DNA of 64,000 nt from Pseudalkalibacillus sp045920555 (GCF_045920555.1 NZ_CP174509.1:4278001-4342000); one strand, 5' to 3'. Positions 52,299 through 62,023 are shown, numbered from the stretch's first letter. Program-made: numbers and translations. The notes: generated by a model from the letters alone, not told the origin.

Positions 52299-52640
52299 AT
52301 GAGTAGCCTAAAGCTACCTATTTTCCACAATGGAGATTGGGTTAAGGGGAAAACGATCAATGATGAGATGATTCAAGGATTTATTCATTCGATTCATCCT
52401 GCAAACGGGACAGTAAAAATCACAGTTACTCAATCTGACAATAAGCAAATCCAAGGAAAAAATATCGAAACATTCATTCACCGAATCACTCCGTTGACAG
52501 AGAAAATCGATGATCAAGAGGTATTCCTTGAAAACCTCATTGACGTTGCCCTATTAACGAAAGATAGAGAATGGTTCATGGAAATATGGGATAGACTTGA
52601 TGAACTCCGTAAGAACAAAGAACAAACGATGCCATGCTAA
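52299..52640 (+). CDS. IDEAL-domain protein
   Basis: This 113-residue protein has a C-terminal IDEAL domain (about 78-108, LIDVALLTKDREWFMEIWDRLDEL), a short helical motif found in several Bacillus proteins such as ComK-binding and YpiB-like adaptors. The N-terminal part resembles a small beta-barrel (GDWVKGKTINDEMIQGFIHS). AGGAGG precedes the ATG. It is monocistronic. The molecular function is unknown. IDEAL proteins are usually adaptors or regulators. Confidence 0.8.
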   Translation: MSSLKLPIFHNGDWVKGKTINDEMIQGFIHSIHPANGTVKITVTQSDNKQIQGKNIETFIHRITPLTEKIDDQEVFLENLIDVALLTKDREWFMEIWDRLDELRKNKEQTMPC

Positions 52641-52682
52641 AAAAGACAGACAGTCTTTAAGGAAAGGCTGTCTGTTTTTTTG
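52640..52682 (+). terminator. Terminator of the IDEAL-domain gene
   Basis: ACAGACAGTCTTT and AAAGGCTGTCTGT pair almost fully and are followed by TTTTTTTG. Confidence 0.9.
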
Positions 52683-52758
52683 ATGTTTTAAATCCAAGAA
52701 AAGATAAAAAGGTAATGATAAAAAAATAGCCAACAAGTTTGTTGACTACTTTTCCACT

Positions 52759-53376
52759 TTATTTATATTTCGGCCTCGAAATCCTAAACGACTCCCCAAG
52801 ATAACAATACCCAGGCCCAGCCAATCGTCCAATTGGATTTAACTTTTCAATATTAATCTTTCCATCATAATAAATGTCATCCTCTATATAAAAACACTTA
52901 ACTTCACCTAGAACCATATCAAAATTCACATTTCCATTTTTATTTTGCAACTCGATATGCTGATGAAGCACACATTCCATCGCGATTTTACTTTCCACAA
53001 TTCGAGGAACAGATACACTTTCCCCAGGAATCGTCGTTAAGCTTGCCAATTCAACCTCACTCACACCCTTAGGTGCATCAATAGCCGTGTGGTTGGCTTG
53101 CTCAAGATTTTCCTGATCTACAACATGAACGACAAATTCTTTATTCTCGATTATATTCGTAACCGTATGCTTCATCTTCCCCCCTTTTTCACGTCCTGCT
53201 GAAAACATGACGATAGGAGGATCATTGCTCACAATATTATAGAAGCTAAATGGTGCCGCATTAATAACACCATCTTCATTTATACTTGTAACAAATGCAA
53301 TCGGCCTTGGGACCACGCTTCCCATTAATAACTTGTAGTTTTCTTGAACTGATTGTTGATCCGAATAAATATACAT
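52759..53376 (-). CDS. Flavin reductase family (FMN-binding split-barrel) protein
   Basis: This 205-residue protein has the flavin reductase-like domain: YKLLMGSVVPRPIAFVTSINEDGVINAAPFSFYNIVSNDPPIVMFS (shown in part), then EFVVHVVD and PIGRLAGPGYCYLGE at the end. Such proteins bind FMN and reduce it or act as small oxidoreductases. AAAGGGAG lies 7 nt before the ATG at 53374-53376, preferred to 53403. It follows the PotABCD-like operon but is 170 nt away. Co-transcription is uncertain. Confidence 0.87.
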   Translation of the reverse strand: MYIYSDQQSVQENYKLLMGSVVPRPIAFVTSINEDGVINAAPFSFYNIVSNDPPIVMFSAGREKGGKMKHTVTNIIENKEFVVHVVDQENLEQANHTAIDAPKGVSEVELASLTTIPGESVSVPRIVESKIAMECVLHQHIELQNKNGNVNFDMVLGEVKCFYIEDDIYYDGKINIEKLNPIGRLAGPGYCYLGESFRISRPKYK

Positions 53377-53545
53377 AAATAAACTCCCTTTAGATAAAAT
53401 CAATCATATCTACTAAGAAGATAAAGATTCTAAAATGCTGAGCTTCCAATAGTACCCCCGATAAATCCAATGAATACTAGAATTGGATATGCCAAGCTTC
53501 AAGCTCTTTCATAAATGAAAAAATCCCAATTCGATATGAATCGAT

Positions 53546-54598
53546 CTATACAAACAAAGGAATGACTTTGTCCGCTCTCCAACAAAGGAACACTTCATCC
53601 CCAGAATTTAGACTGTTGATGTCATGCTTTTCTGAAGGGACTTCCACGACCATGGATTCTCCATTTTCAAAGGTTGTATCCATTTCAATAAAGGTCCCTT
53701 TATAAATGACTTGATTAATCTTAACCTTGAATTGATTGCTATAGTCAGATACTTCAGATGGATTGAGCACTACCATGTTTGGCCGAATGCCAATATGCTT
53801 AATGCCCTCTTCTGTACTACTCAGGTTCACCTTTAACCCTTGATCGGTCACAAAGTAACCATCTTCTATTTTTCCACCATAAATGTTTCTCACTCCAACA
53901 AAGTCAGCTGTAAAGTAGGATTTCGGAGAGTCAAAAATCTCACTCGGAGTACCAATTTGGCGGATATTTCCTTCGTCCATAACCACAATTTTATCAGACA
54001 ATACCAATGCTTCTTCCTGGTCATGGGTTACGAAAATACAGGTTAAATCTAGTCTTTTTTGCAACGAAAGAATTTCATTTCTCATTTCATCTCTAAGCTT
54101 TGCATCTAAGTTACTTAAAGGTTCATCTAAAAGTAAAACTCTTGGGTTTACAATAATTGCACGGGCAAGCGCAATTCTTTGCTGCTGTCCACCGGATAGT
54201 TGACCTGGATAACGATCCTCGAACTGGTCAAGATGAACCATTTTCAATGTTTCGCTCACTCTGGTTTTGATTTCACTTTTCGGTACCTTTCTCATTTTCA
54301 ACCCATATGCTACGTTGTCGGCAACAGTCATATGAGGAAATAAAGCATAGTTTTGGAACACAAGTGCCGTATCTCTTTTATTAGGTGGTATGTGAGTAAC
54401 AACAGAATCATTAATCTTAATTTCTCCTTCATCAGGTTCTAAAAAACCTGAAATAAGACGAAGTGTTGTACTCTTTCCACACCCACTTGGTCCAAGTAAG
54501 GAAACCAATTCGCCTTTCTTGATTGATAGACTTATATTTTTGACGACAACGTTATCTCCAAATTTTTTCTTGACTTGGTTTAGAACTAGTTCCTCCAT
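53546..54598 (-). CDS. ABC transporter ATPase, PotA-like
   Basis: This 350-residue ATPase has Walker A LLGPSGCGKST (about 34-44), signature LSGGQQQRIALARA, Walker B VLLLDEPLSNLDAKLRDEMR and a C-terminal TOBE-like domain (about 280-350). This is the polyamine/iron/opine (PotA/FbpC) type. AAGGAG precedes the ATG. It is the last gene of a six-gene unit with two permeases, a lipoprotein and two M24-fold enzymes, so the imported compound is probably hydrolysed by those enzymes. Confidence 0.92.
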   Translation of the reverse strand: MEELVLNQVKKKFGDNVVVKNISLSIKKGELVSLLGPSGCGKSTTLRLISGFLEPDEGEIKINDSVVTHIPPNKRDTALVFQNYALFPHMTVADNVAYGLKMRKVPKSEIKTRVSETLKMVHLDQFEDRYPGQLSGGQQQRIALARAIIVNPRVLLLDEPLSNLDAKLRDEMRNEILSLQKRLDLTCIFVTHDQEEALVLSDKIVVMDEGNIRQIGTPSEIFDSPKSYFTADFVGVRNIYGGKIEDGYFVTDQGLKVNLSSTEEGIKHIGIRPNMVVLNPSEVSDYSNQFKVKINQVIYKGTFIEMDTTFENGESMVVEVPSEKHDINSLNSGDEVFLCWRADKVIPLFV

Positions 54599-54632
54599 TA
54601 AATACGCTCCTTACGTTCGAAATATATTTAAA

Positions 54633-55760
54633 CTAAGCGCCCTCTTGGATTCCAGAAGAATTCCCTTCAATAACCTGCAGCTCCTTAGGGTATTGAGTTA
54701 ACAGCTTATAACCGTCCTTGGTGACTAAAACCTCATCCTCAATTCGAACACCGCCGATTTCTGGAATATAAATACCTGGTTCAATTGTAAAGGTCATTCC
54801 TTCCCGTAAAATGTTGTCGTTGTCTTGATGTAGAGATGGATATTCGTGACCTTCAAGACCGATTCCATGACCCACGCGGTGCGGATAATAATCATCATAC
54901 CCCGCTTCTGTAATCACTCTTCTCGAAATCCGGTCAATTTCTCCAATCGTCATGCCAGGCTTACAGCTTTCAATTGCTTGACGATTAGCCTCTAATACTG
55001 TTTCATAAATTTCTCTTTTTTGCTCTGATACGCTATCAAAAACAAAGGTTCTCGTAATGTCTGAACAATACCCATCTAAAATGACACCAAGATCAAACAT
55101 CACAAGGTCCCCTTTTTCTAACTTCCGAACCCCCGACTTTCCATGTGGATGCCCACTGTTTTTACCAAATAACACCATGGGCGGTGCAGCCATATGCCGA
55201 ACACCTTTTTTCTTTTGTTCATATTCGATATGAGCAACCAATTCAATTTCTGTAATTCCTTCACGTAAAGCCTGAATACCGGCTTCCATCCCATACTCAG
55301 CAATCTTGGCGGATTTAATCATTGCTTCAATTTCTTGTTCACTTTTAATCAACCGATTTTGGTTCATCACTTCATCAGCCGGCACGATGGAAGCGGAGGC
55401 AAATAATCCTTGAAGCTTTTGGCTTCGTTCATAAGATAAAACCGATTCCTCAATGGCATAGGTTTTCGGAGTTAATCGTTGCCGAGCAAAGAACTCCTGA
55501 ATCATTTCCCACGGATTCTCATTATCCTGATAGCTAATGATCCTATAGGTCCAGCCTGTTTGGATAACTTGTTCTTCCTCAAGTTTGGGGCAAATGATGA
55601 TTGGATCGGCTTCTGAAAACACCAATAATCCAACTAAGCGTTCATAAGGTTTACATGTAAACCCTGTATAATAGTAAATATTCGTTACCGAATTAATAAA
55701 CACAAATTCTACTTTTTCGTCCTTAAGCCAATTTGATAGTTTTGCTAACCTATTCTCCAT
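54633..55760 (-). CDS. M24-family Xaa-Pro peptidase
   Basis: This 375-residue metallopeptidase has a creatinase N-domain and a catalytic domain with all five metal ligands: Asp in MFDLGVILDG, Asp in YCSDITRTF, His in HRVGHGIGLEGHEYP, Glu in FTIEPGIY and Glu in GGVRIEDEVLVT. It probably cleaves Xaa-Pro or a similar bond. GGGGG precedes the ATG. It lies between the permease and ATPase genes of the ABC importer, which points to a peptide or amide substrate taken up by that system. Confidence 0.9.
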   Translation of the reverse strand: MENRLAKLSNWLKDEKVEFVFINSVTNIYYYTGFTCKPYERLVGLLVFSEADPIIICPKLEEEQVIQTGWTYRIISYQDNENPWEMIQEFFARQRLTPKTYAIEESVLSYERSQKLQGLFASASIVPADEVMNQNRLIKSEQEIEAMIKSAKIAEYGMEAGIQALREGITEIELVAHIEYEQKKKGVRHMAAPPMVLFGKNSGHPHGKSGVRKLEKGDLVMFDLGVILDGYCSDITRTFVFDSVSEQKREIYETVLEANRQAIESCKPGMTIGEIDRISRRVITEAGYDDYYPHRVGHGIGLEGHEYPSLHQDNDNILREGMTFTIEPGIYIPEIGGVRIEDEVLVTKDGYKLLTQYPKELQVIEGNSSGIQEGA

Positions 55761-55793
55761 AAAAACCCCCAGCTATCTAATATGTTTTATTGA

Positions 55794-56606
55794 TTAAAAT
55801 ACTTTCCCGATACTAATAAACTTGTTGGCAATCCACATTAAGATACCAATTAATATAATTTGAACTGTTGAAACGGCAGCGATTAATGGATCTACCTTCC
55901 AGAATACATAGTTTAGGATCTCAATTGGTAACGTTAACTCTCCGGGTCTTACTAACATCAAACTGATCTCTAAGTTGTTAAATGAATGAATAAAGGATAG
56001 AATCGCAGCAGCAATTATTGAAGGTCTTAAGTTGGGTAGAACAATTTTTACGAATGCTTGGGTTCTTGTTGAACCTAAGTCGATTGCAGCTTCTTCTAAG
56101 GATGGATTAATACTTAAGAGTCCTGCAGAAATTAAACGTACGGTCCACGGGATACAAATGATGACATGGGCCGTAACGAGCGCCCATAGGTTTGGCACCA
56201 TGTCAATCCCAATTAATCGTTCCGCATTAAATAAGAAAATATAGATTCCGATACCTGTAATTATTGTAGGAACAATTAACGGAGATAAAAATAAAAGCTC
56301 TAAGATTTTCCTTCCTTTAAAGTCATATCGAATTAGGGCAATTGAACCGAGTAATCCCAACACTAATGAGATAATCATCGCAAAAAAGGACACCTTCAAA
56401 CTTAATAAGAAAGAACTCATAAACTCTTGGTGATGTAAAAGCTCCACAAACCATTTAAATGAATATCCCTTAGGAGGAAAGGTAATTAAAGAAGTTGAGA
56501 AAAAGGATATCCATACGACCATAAACACGGGCAGTACAATAAAACCAAAGATTAAAAAGATCGGAATCCATTTCAAAAAGGTTAACCATTTGGATTGTTG
56601 CATCAT
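55794..56606 (-). CDS. ABC transporter permease, PotC-like
   Basis: This is a 270-residue inner-membrane permease with six transmembrane helices. The EAA loop is EEAAIDLGSTRTQAFVKIVLPNLRPSI. The family handles spermidine/putrescine, opines or related cations. It overlaps the preceding permease by 4 nt, the usual arrangement for PotB/PotC pairs. Confidence 0.92.
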   Translation of the reverse strand: MMQQSKWLTFLKWIPIFLIFGFIVLPVFMVVWISFFSTSLITFPPKGYSFKWFVELLHHQEFMSSFLLSLKVSFFAMIISLVLGLLGSIALIRYDFKGRKILELLFLSPLIVPTIITGIGIYIFLFNAERLIGIDMVPNLWALVTAHVIICIPWTVRLISAGLLSINPSLEEAAIDLGSTRTQAFVKIVLPNLRPSIIAAAILSFIHSFNNLEISLMLVRPGELTLPIEILNYVFWKVDPLIAAVSTVQIILIGILMWIANKFISIGKVF

Positions 56607-57496
56607 CCTTTCACCTCCGTTGTGGTTGTATTATTGCTACCAGATGTAGTTCGTTCGATTACTCTTAAGTACAGAATGGATGAAAGAAGTGTGATGATAA
56701 TCAGGATAATCGCCATTGCAGATCCCATTGGCCAATTGGATACTTCTGTGATTTGGGCATATAATGCAGGGGCCATCATTTGAACTTTTGTTCCACCAAT
56801 AACGAGAGGTGTAGTGTAAGCATTCATAGAAAGAATAAATACAAAAAGTGTTCCGGCTAGAATACCTGGCGTCGCAATCGGTATCACAACCGTACGAATC
56901 ACTTTCCATCGAGATGCACCTAAATCTATCGCAGCCTCTTCTAACGCTGGATTGATTCGTTCTATAACAGCTTGAATGGATAAAATCATATACGGCAGTA
57001 CCACATTCGCAATCGCAATAATAACGGCTGGTGGTGTCTCCAAAAATTGAACAGGACCATCTGTAAGTCCTATTTGCGTCAAAATTCTATTCACTAGACC
57101 ATTTTCACTGAAAAAAGCAATCCAACCAATATCTCGGACAATGTTCCCGACCAAAAGCGGAAAGACAACGAGCGCGATTAATACCCTTTTCCATTTAGAC
57201 GTCATTCTAGCTAAAATATAGGCGACCGGAAATGCCATCACAAACGTGAGGATGGTTGCTGCTATAGAAATATAGATGGTATTCCATAGAATTTTTAGGA
57301 AATACGGGTCCGTGAAAAATCCAATGTAATTCTCAATGGTCCAGGCGGACTCCATGAATCCGCCTAGTATATTTTGATTGAAGCTGACTCTTAAAAAATA
57401 AATCAGAGGTAGCAGGAACATAATCGTAATTAGGATGGTTGTAGGAGCAATTAGCGTTCCTATTTCAAATCTGCTTCGTTTTCTGTTTTGGGACAC
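56603..57496 (-). CDS. ABC transporter permease, PotB-like
   Basis: This is a 297-residue permease with six helices. Its EAA loop EEAAIDLGASRWKVIRTVVIP is very like that of its partner. The start is GTG (57494-57496) behind GGGAGGGGG. It pairs with the PotC-like permease to form the membrane channel of the importer. Confidence 0.92.
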   Translation of the reverse strand: MSQNRKRSRFEIGTLIAPTTILITIMFLLPLIYFLRVSFNQNILGGFMESAWTIENYIGFFTDPYFLKILWNTIYISIAATILTFVMAFPVAYILARMTSKWKRVLIALVVFPLLVGNIVRDIGWIAFFSENGLVNRILTQIGLTDGPVQFLETPPAVIIAIANVVLPYMILSIQAVIERINPALEEAAIDLGASRWKVIRTVVIPIATPGILAGTLFVFILSMNAYTTPLVIGGTKVQMMAPALYAQITEVSNWPMGSAMAIILIIITLLSSILYLRVIERTTSGSNNTTTTEVKG

Positions 57497-57523
57497 AAAA
57501 TTCCCCCTCCCGATTCTTTTTTA

Positions 57524-58573
57524 TTATTTACTTGCAATCTCTCGATCAAATTTATCTTTCCATGCTGCATAATTTTCAGATACATAGCCAAAGTCAATAG
57601 ACTTTACAAGTTCCGTTTCTTCTTCAGAAAAACCTACATTTTCGATTAATTCTTCTGACATTTTGGCATTGACTACCGTTGTGTCATATCCCATATTTGC
57701 CGCAAATTCTACTTGGGATTCCGGCTCTAGCATAGCATTTAAATAATCATAAGCTGCATCTACATTTTGAGCGTTAGCTGGAATTCCGCCACCATAAATT
57801 CTTGGGTATGTTCCCTCTTGAGGAATCACATTACCAATTGGGTCTCCACCTGCTTCATTCCATTGTACGGCACGGGACTTCCAACCAATAGTTAATGCAA
57901 TTTCCCCTGTTTGCAAGGCTGTACCCAAAGCTTCTTGAGACGTGTAAAACTTAGGATCATTTTCTGTTATAGAGATAAACTTGTCCCAGCTCTTATCCCA
58001 CTCCATAGATTCCGCGTTTCCTTCTAGAGTAGCAGCAGCATACAACCATCTATCAAATACGTCTACATAAATGCCAACTTTCCCTTTATACTTTGGATCC
58101 CACAACACTTCCCATGAAGTAGGCTCTTCTTCTACTATATTTTCGTTGTAAAGAAGAACTCCAGCACTATAGATATGTGGAACAAAATAAGGATTCTCTA
58201 AGTTTGGTTTAATATGTTTAGAATTAGTAATTTTACTATAATCCAATTCCATCATAATACCCTCATCAATCATTTCTTGAATCGTATCGTACGACAACTG
58301 AACCACATCAAAGGTTCCATCTCCTTCTTTTTCAACACGAAGCTTCGTCAAACGTGAAGGTGCATCCTCAGGTACATACACGACTTCTGTATCACTATTC
58401 ACTTCTTCAAATCCCGGATTTACAAAATCTGTCATGAACTGCTGATAGTCACCGCCCCATGCTCCAACAACAAGCTCAGAGTTGGTTTCACTTGATGTGG
58501 CATTATCTCCCCCACAGGCTGCCAACATAACTAACAGAACCGTCATAGATAGAAAAAAACTAAACTTTTTCAC
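57524..58573 (-). CDS. ABC transporter substrate-binding lipoprotein, PotD-like
   Basis: This 349-residue solute-binding protein starts with a lipoprotein signal peptide, MKKFSFFLSMTVLLVMLAAC, with Cys20 in the lipobox LAAC, followed by GGDNATSS. The mature part matches the PotD/PotF (SBP_bac_8-like) fold: LVVGAWGGDYQQF, YVPEDAPSRLTKLRVEKEGD, GVLLYNENIVEEEPTSWEVLWD. The start is GTG after AGAGGATG. The ligand is unknown. The absence of amine genes nearby and presence of two M24 enzymes argue against simple polyamine uptake. Confidence 0.9.
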   Translation of the reverse strand: MKKFSFFLSMTVLLVMLAACGGDNATSSETNSELVVGAWGGDYQQFMTDFVNPGFEEVNSDTEVVYVPEDAPSRLTKLRVEKEGDGTFDVVQLSYDTIQEMIDEGIMMELDYSKITNSKHIKPNLENPYFVPHIYSAGVLLYNENIVEEEPTSWEVLWDPKYKGKVGIYVDVFDRWLYAAATLEGNAESMEWDKSWDKFISITENDPKFYTSQEALGTALQTGEIALTIGWKSRAVQWNEAGGDPIGNVIPQEGTYPRIYGGGIPANAQNVDAAYDYLNAMLEPESQVEFAANMGYDTTVVNAKMSEELIENVGFSEEETELVKSIDFGYVSENYAAWKDKFDREIASK

Positions 58574-58614
58574 AAGTTTTCATCCTCTCTCATTTTTTAT
58601 ATAAATTTGTAATT

Positions 58615-59796
58615 CTACTGAATGATCAATGACTCTAAATCCCTAGGATAATATGTTAAAAATTCAAACCCTTCCTCTGTGATTAGAATGGTATCCGAAT
58701 TTCGGAACCCTCCAATATGTTTAACATATAATGCCGGCTCAACAGTAGCTACCATACCAGGCTGCATAATCCTTTCATCTCCTAGATCAAAGAAAGGAGC
58801 TTCATGATTAAGTAAACCGATGTTATGACCAGTATGATGTAGAGTCAGATGTTCCACATTATTCTCTTTATAGAAATCCCTTACGTTTTTCTCCACATAG
58901 CTAAATGGCTGTCCTGGCTTAATACTGTCTACTGCAATTTTTTGAGCTTGTTGAACTAAACGATAATATTTTTCTTGCTCTTTACTCACTTCGCCAACAA
59001 ACATCGTTCTCTCCAACTCACTTCTGTAGCCCCAAACGGTAGATTCGGACTGAGAAACAACATTGTCTCTCTCTTTTAAGATTAAATTCTGTGTCTGTGA
59101 GTGTGGAAAATAGGAATGTTGTCCAATTTGACCGCGATAAAAAGCATGAGTAGGTTCGCCGTGAGGTAGAAACTCTTTACCTAGTGTTTCAATCATCGTT
59201 GTAGTGGCTTCAAGTGTGGCTCGCCCCGAAATTTCAATTTCGCTTAAACCTACTTTACTGTATTTATGAAGTAGTCGATGAGCTAAATTTCCCCATCGAC
59301 AGGATTCTTTTATTAACTCTATCTCATTAATCGACTTAATCTGTCGAAGTTCCTCTATCCAACCCTTTATAGATATAAATTGTTGTCCGTCAATCAGGTC
59401 TGTTACATTACTGCCTTTATAGCCTTTTGGCGAGCTGTACCCTTCTGTATCTAGTCCAATCACTTTATTTTGAAAACCCGCATCTATTAAACTTTTTTTC
59501 ATATAATCCATTGGATGTCGTACACCTGGGTACTCAGGGTAATAATGAACGTTTTGAACGTAAGCATATTCTTCGGCATGCTCTTTTTCTAAATGCGGAA
59601 TTAGTAGGTGTGTGTTTTCTTGAGGGTCTATGAAAAAAGCAATCGGTCGTTCGGATGGGCGAAAATTAAAACCTGTTAAATAGAAAATATCCGTCGCACT
59701 AAATAAAATCGCGGCATCAATACCTTTTTCCTGTAGGGAAGAAAATAATTTACTTTGTCTAGATTTGATCTCGCTTTCTGGTATAGAGAGTCGCAT
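58615..59796 (-). CDS. Creatinase/ectoine-hydrolase-like M24-fold enzyme lacking metal ligands
   Basis: This 393-residue pita-bread enzyme keeps the creatinase N-domain and the fold. However, where active metallopeptidases have Asp, Asp and the last Glu it reads VVSQSESTVWGYRSELERTM and GGFRNSDTILIT. His in LHHTGHNIG and Glu in TVEPALY remain. Loss of three ligands with His/Glu retained is the pattern of metal-free creatinase-type hydrolases, including enzymes acting on small cyclic or guanidino compounds. It is the first gene of the PotABCD-like operon, divergent from a LysR gene. AAAGGATG precedes the ATG. Confidence 0.83.
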   Translation of the reverse strand: MRLSIPESEIKSRQSKLFSSLQEKGIDAAILFSATDIFYLTGFNFRPSERPIAFFIDPQENTHLLIPHLEKEHAEEYAYVQNVHYYPEYPGVRHPMDYMKKSLIDAGFQNKVIGLDTEGYSSPKGYKGSNVTDLIDGQQFISIKGWIEELRQIKSINEIELIKESCRWGNLAHRLLHKYSKVGLSEIEISGRATLEATTTMIETLGKEFLPHGEPTHAFYRGQIGQHSYFPHSQTQNLILKERDNVVSQSESTVWGYRSELERTMFVGEVSKEQEKYYRLVQQAQKIAVDSIKPGQPFSYVEKNVRDFYKENNVEHLTLHHTGHNIGLLNHEAPFFDLGDERIMQPGMVATVEPALYVKHIGGFRNSDTILITEEGFEFLTYYPRDLESLIIQ

Positions 59797-59900
59797 CCAT
59801 TCACATCCTTTATATAAAATTTTGTCAAAATATAATGAATTATCTAAATTTCATCTTATCATTAGCGGAGTAATTGGTATAATATATTATTATCTATTAT

Positions 59901-59919
59901 TGATATCTAGAAAATATCA
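59901..59919. promoter_or_regulatory. LysR-type operator (T-N11-A palindrome)
   Basis: TGATAT-N7-ATATCA is a perfect inverted repeat 17 nt before the LysR start codon. It is the LTTR box form expected for control of the divergent importer operon and autoregulation. A TATAAT at 59878-59883 may serve the LysR gene. Confidence 0.55.
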
Positions 59920-59935
59920 TTCAGGATGTGATTCG

Positions 59936-60829
59936 GTGGAACTTCGTCATTTGAAATATTTTACAATGATTGCAGAAGAACTACATTTTGGACGAGCAGC
60001 CAAAAAGTTAAACATCTCCCAGCCGCCTCTAAGTCAACAACTTAAACAGCTTGAAAACGAGTTACAGGTAAAGCTATTTCACCGCACGAACAGATCAGTA
60101 GAACTTACAGAAGCTGGTAAGTTGTTTCTAGAAAAAGTCTATAATATTTTCAACTACCTAGATTACGCTTGTGAGGAGACAAGAAGTATAGATCGAGGAG
60201 AAATTGGGGAATTGACACTAGGGTATAGTGGTTCAGCCGTGTTTGACTTACTTCCTACCATTATACATTCTTGCAATCAACACTTCCCAAGTCTAACCTT
60301 AGACTTGAAGCAGCTCACAACATCTGAACAAATTAAAGCTTTAGAAGAAAGAAAAATTCAGGTTGGATTACTAGTCCCTCCAATTGAAAGCCCCAATCTC
60401 ATTACTGAAACGATACGGGAGGAAAAACTGGTGGTTTGCCTTCCCAAGAATCATCTCCTAGCCCAAGGGCGAACACAAATTGATGCTAGAGAATTAGCGA
60501 TGGAAAACTTCATTATGCCACCTAAACAAGAAGGGCATGGCTATTATGATGCGATTAAGAATATATTTGAGGACGCAAGTTTCACCCCCAACATTGTTCA
60601 GACGGCAAAAGAGCAGCATACAATGGTATCGTTGGTGGCAGCCGGGATCGGCATTGTCATTGTGCCTGAGTATACTCAGTTTATTAAACTGGATGATGTG
60701 GTTTATTTACCATTCAATAAGCACTATCCGAAGATCACAGCGATGACATGGCATAAGGAGAATAAACAGCCAGTTGTGAACCGATTTATTCGGGTAGTTC
60801 AGGAGCAGGTGATACCGAGGTTTAATTAA
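59936..60829 (+). CDS. LysR-family transcriptional regulator
   Basis: This 297-residue LTTR has an N-terminal winged helix (MELRHLKYFTMIAEELHFGR, AAKKLNISQPPLSQQLKQLE) and a C-terminal PBP2 effector domain. The frame is open from 59765, but AGGATG precedes a GTG at 59936-59938 that gives the canonical LysR start. It is divergent from the importer operon beginning at 59796 and probably senses its substrate or product. Confidence 0.92.
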   Translation: MELRHLKYFTMIAEELHFGRAAKKLNISQPPLSQQLKQLENELQVKLFHRTNRSVELTEAGKLFLEKVYNIFNYLDYACEETRSIDRGEIGELTLGYSGSAVFDLLPTIIHSCNQHFPSLTLDLKQLTTSEQIKALEERKIQVGLLVPPIESPNLITETIREEKLVVCLPKNHLLAQGRTQIDARELAMENFIMPPKQEGHGYYDAIKNIFEDASFTPNIVQTAKEQHTMVSLVAAGIGIVIVPEYTQFIKLDDVVYLPFNKHYPKITAMTWHKENKQPVVNRFIRVVQEQVIPRFN

Positions 60830-61222
60830 TAGTTTCCAATCTTATTAGGGAGCCAGAAATTTATCTCTGGCAGTTGTCCACAAGAGCGTAGCATAGAATA
60901 ATGAAAACTAAATGGATTGGTAGATATATCTAAAAATGTCGTAACACATACATGAATTCCGATAAAAAGGATACCACAAGTGATAGGGTTAAACCTTTTA
61001 TCGCTCATGATTTTCTTTGATTTTTTTACTAAGTTATCAATTTCTCCATTATTAGTAGACCTACTATCCGGCTAGTATTATTCCTTCTATCTCTTAATCC
61101 TCTGGCATATCGGCCACTAAGCCTTCAAGCTGTTGTTCCGCCTCCATTTTTAACGTTTGAATCTTGTCAAAAACGGTAAAAAAGAATAGTAGATTCAATA
61201 CTTAGATTGGAGGCTTTGATCA
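60830..61222. other. Intergenic region, no gene seen
   Basis: This 393-nt gap holds one hairpin (GCCAGA/TCTGGC at 60852-60871, no T-run) and otherwise no convincing gene, operator or terminator. A weak TTGTCA...TAGTAG promoter-like pair lies just before the next gene. Confidence 0.4.
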
Positions 61223-62023
61223 ATGAGATTCTCCGAAAAACTAAAAGAATTACAGCAAAAGAGAACAGCCGGATCACAAAAGATCCTATCCTTGTATTTG
61301 AATACAGACCGAAGCAGTGCCGACCAACAAGGCGGGGAATGGAAAATCAAACTGAAAAACGGTCTTAACAAATTTGAAGAATACATCGATGAAATGAGAA
61401 ATGACCACGATGAACTGAAAGGCTATAGAGAATTGAAGGATAAGATTTATAAACGAATCACCGGTAGAGAGCGTGAGCTGAAAAGAAGCCTAGTTCTGTT
61501 TGCGACCCCAGATGAAACATTATGGGTGATGGAAGATTTACAGGTACCGATTGAAACGTCATTCCACTGGGAAGAGAAACCAGTACTCGATCAGCTTGAA
61601 GACTTGCAGAACAACTATCCTTACAGCGGTATTGTTGTCATCAATAAAGAGGATGCAACAGTATTGGAGACCGAAATGGGCGTTCTAATCGATGAATTCC
61701 ATTACACGTTCGATCCGGATACAGAGGATTGGCGGGAACATCAAGGTCCATTTGATGCCGCAATTTCAGGTGCTAATACGAATAAAAGGGACGAATTCCA
61801 AGAACGTTTTGAAGCAAACCAGCATCGTTGGCTGAAGAACTTAAGCAATAAAATCGAAAAGAAAGCGAAAAAGAATAAGTGGCAGGAAACTTACTTAATG
61901 GGTGAAAAAGGCTACCTCAATGAATTTGAAAGCCATTTATCGATTAAAGAAACGAAGAAAACAGGTAAGAATCCAAGTAAAATAGAACCGACGAAAATCA
62001 TCAATCAAGTGATTGCTGGTTAA
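61223..62023 (+). CDS. VLRF1-family (aeRF1/Vms1-like) release-factor-like protein
   Basis: This 266-residue protein resembles the VLRF1 group of class-1-release-factor-like proteins. SLYLNTDRSS near the start, KRSLVLFATPDETLWV, YSGIVVINKEDATVLETEMG in the middle and the charged helical C-terminus fit that family. Members are proposed to free peptides from stalled or aberrant ribosomes. No GGQ motif is seen, as in many VLRF1 proteins. TTGGAGG precedes the ATG. The IS3 element inserted 41 nt after its stop. Confidence 0.72.
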   Translation: MRFSEKLKELQQKRTAGSQKILSLYLNTDRSSADQQGGEWKIKLKNGLNKFEEYIDEMRNDHDELKGYRELKDKIYKRITGRERELKRSLVLFATPDETLWVMEDLQVPIETSFHWEEKPVLDQLEDLQNNYPYSGIVVINKEDATVLETEMGVLIDEFHYTFDPDTEDWREHQGPFDAAISGANTNKRDEFQERFEANQHRWLKNLSNKIEKKAKKNKWQETYLMGEKGYLNEFESHLSIKETKKTGKNPSKIEPTKIINQVIAG

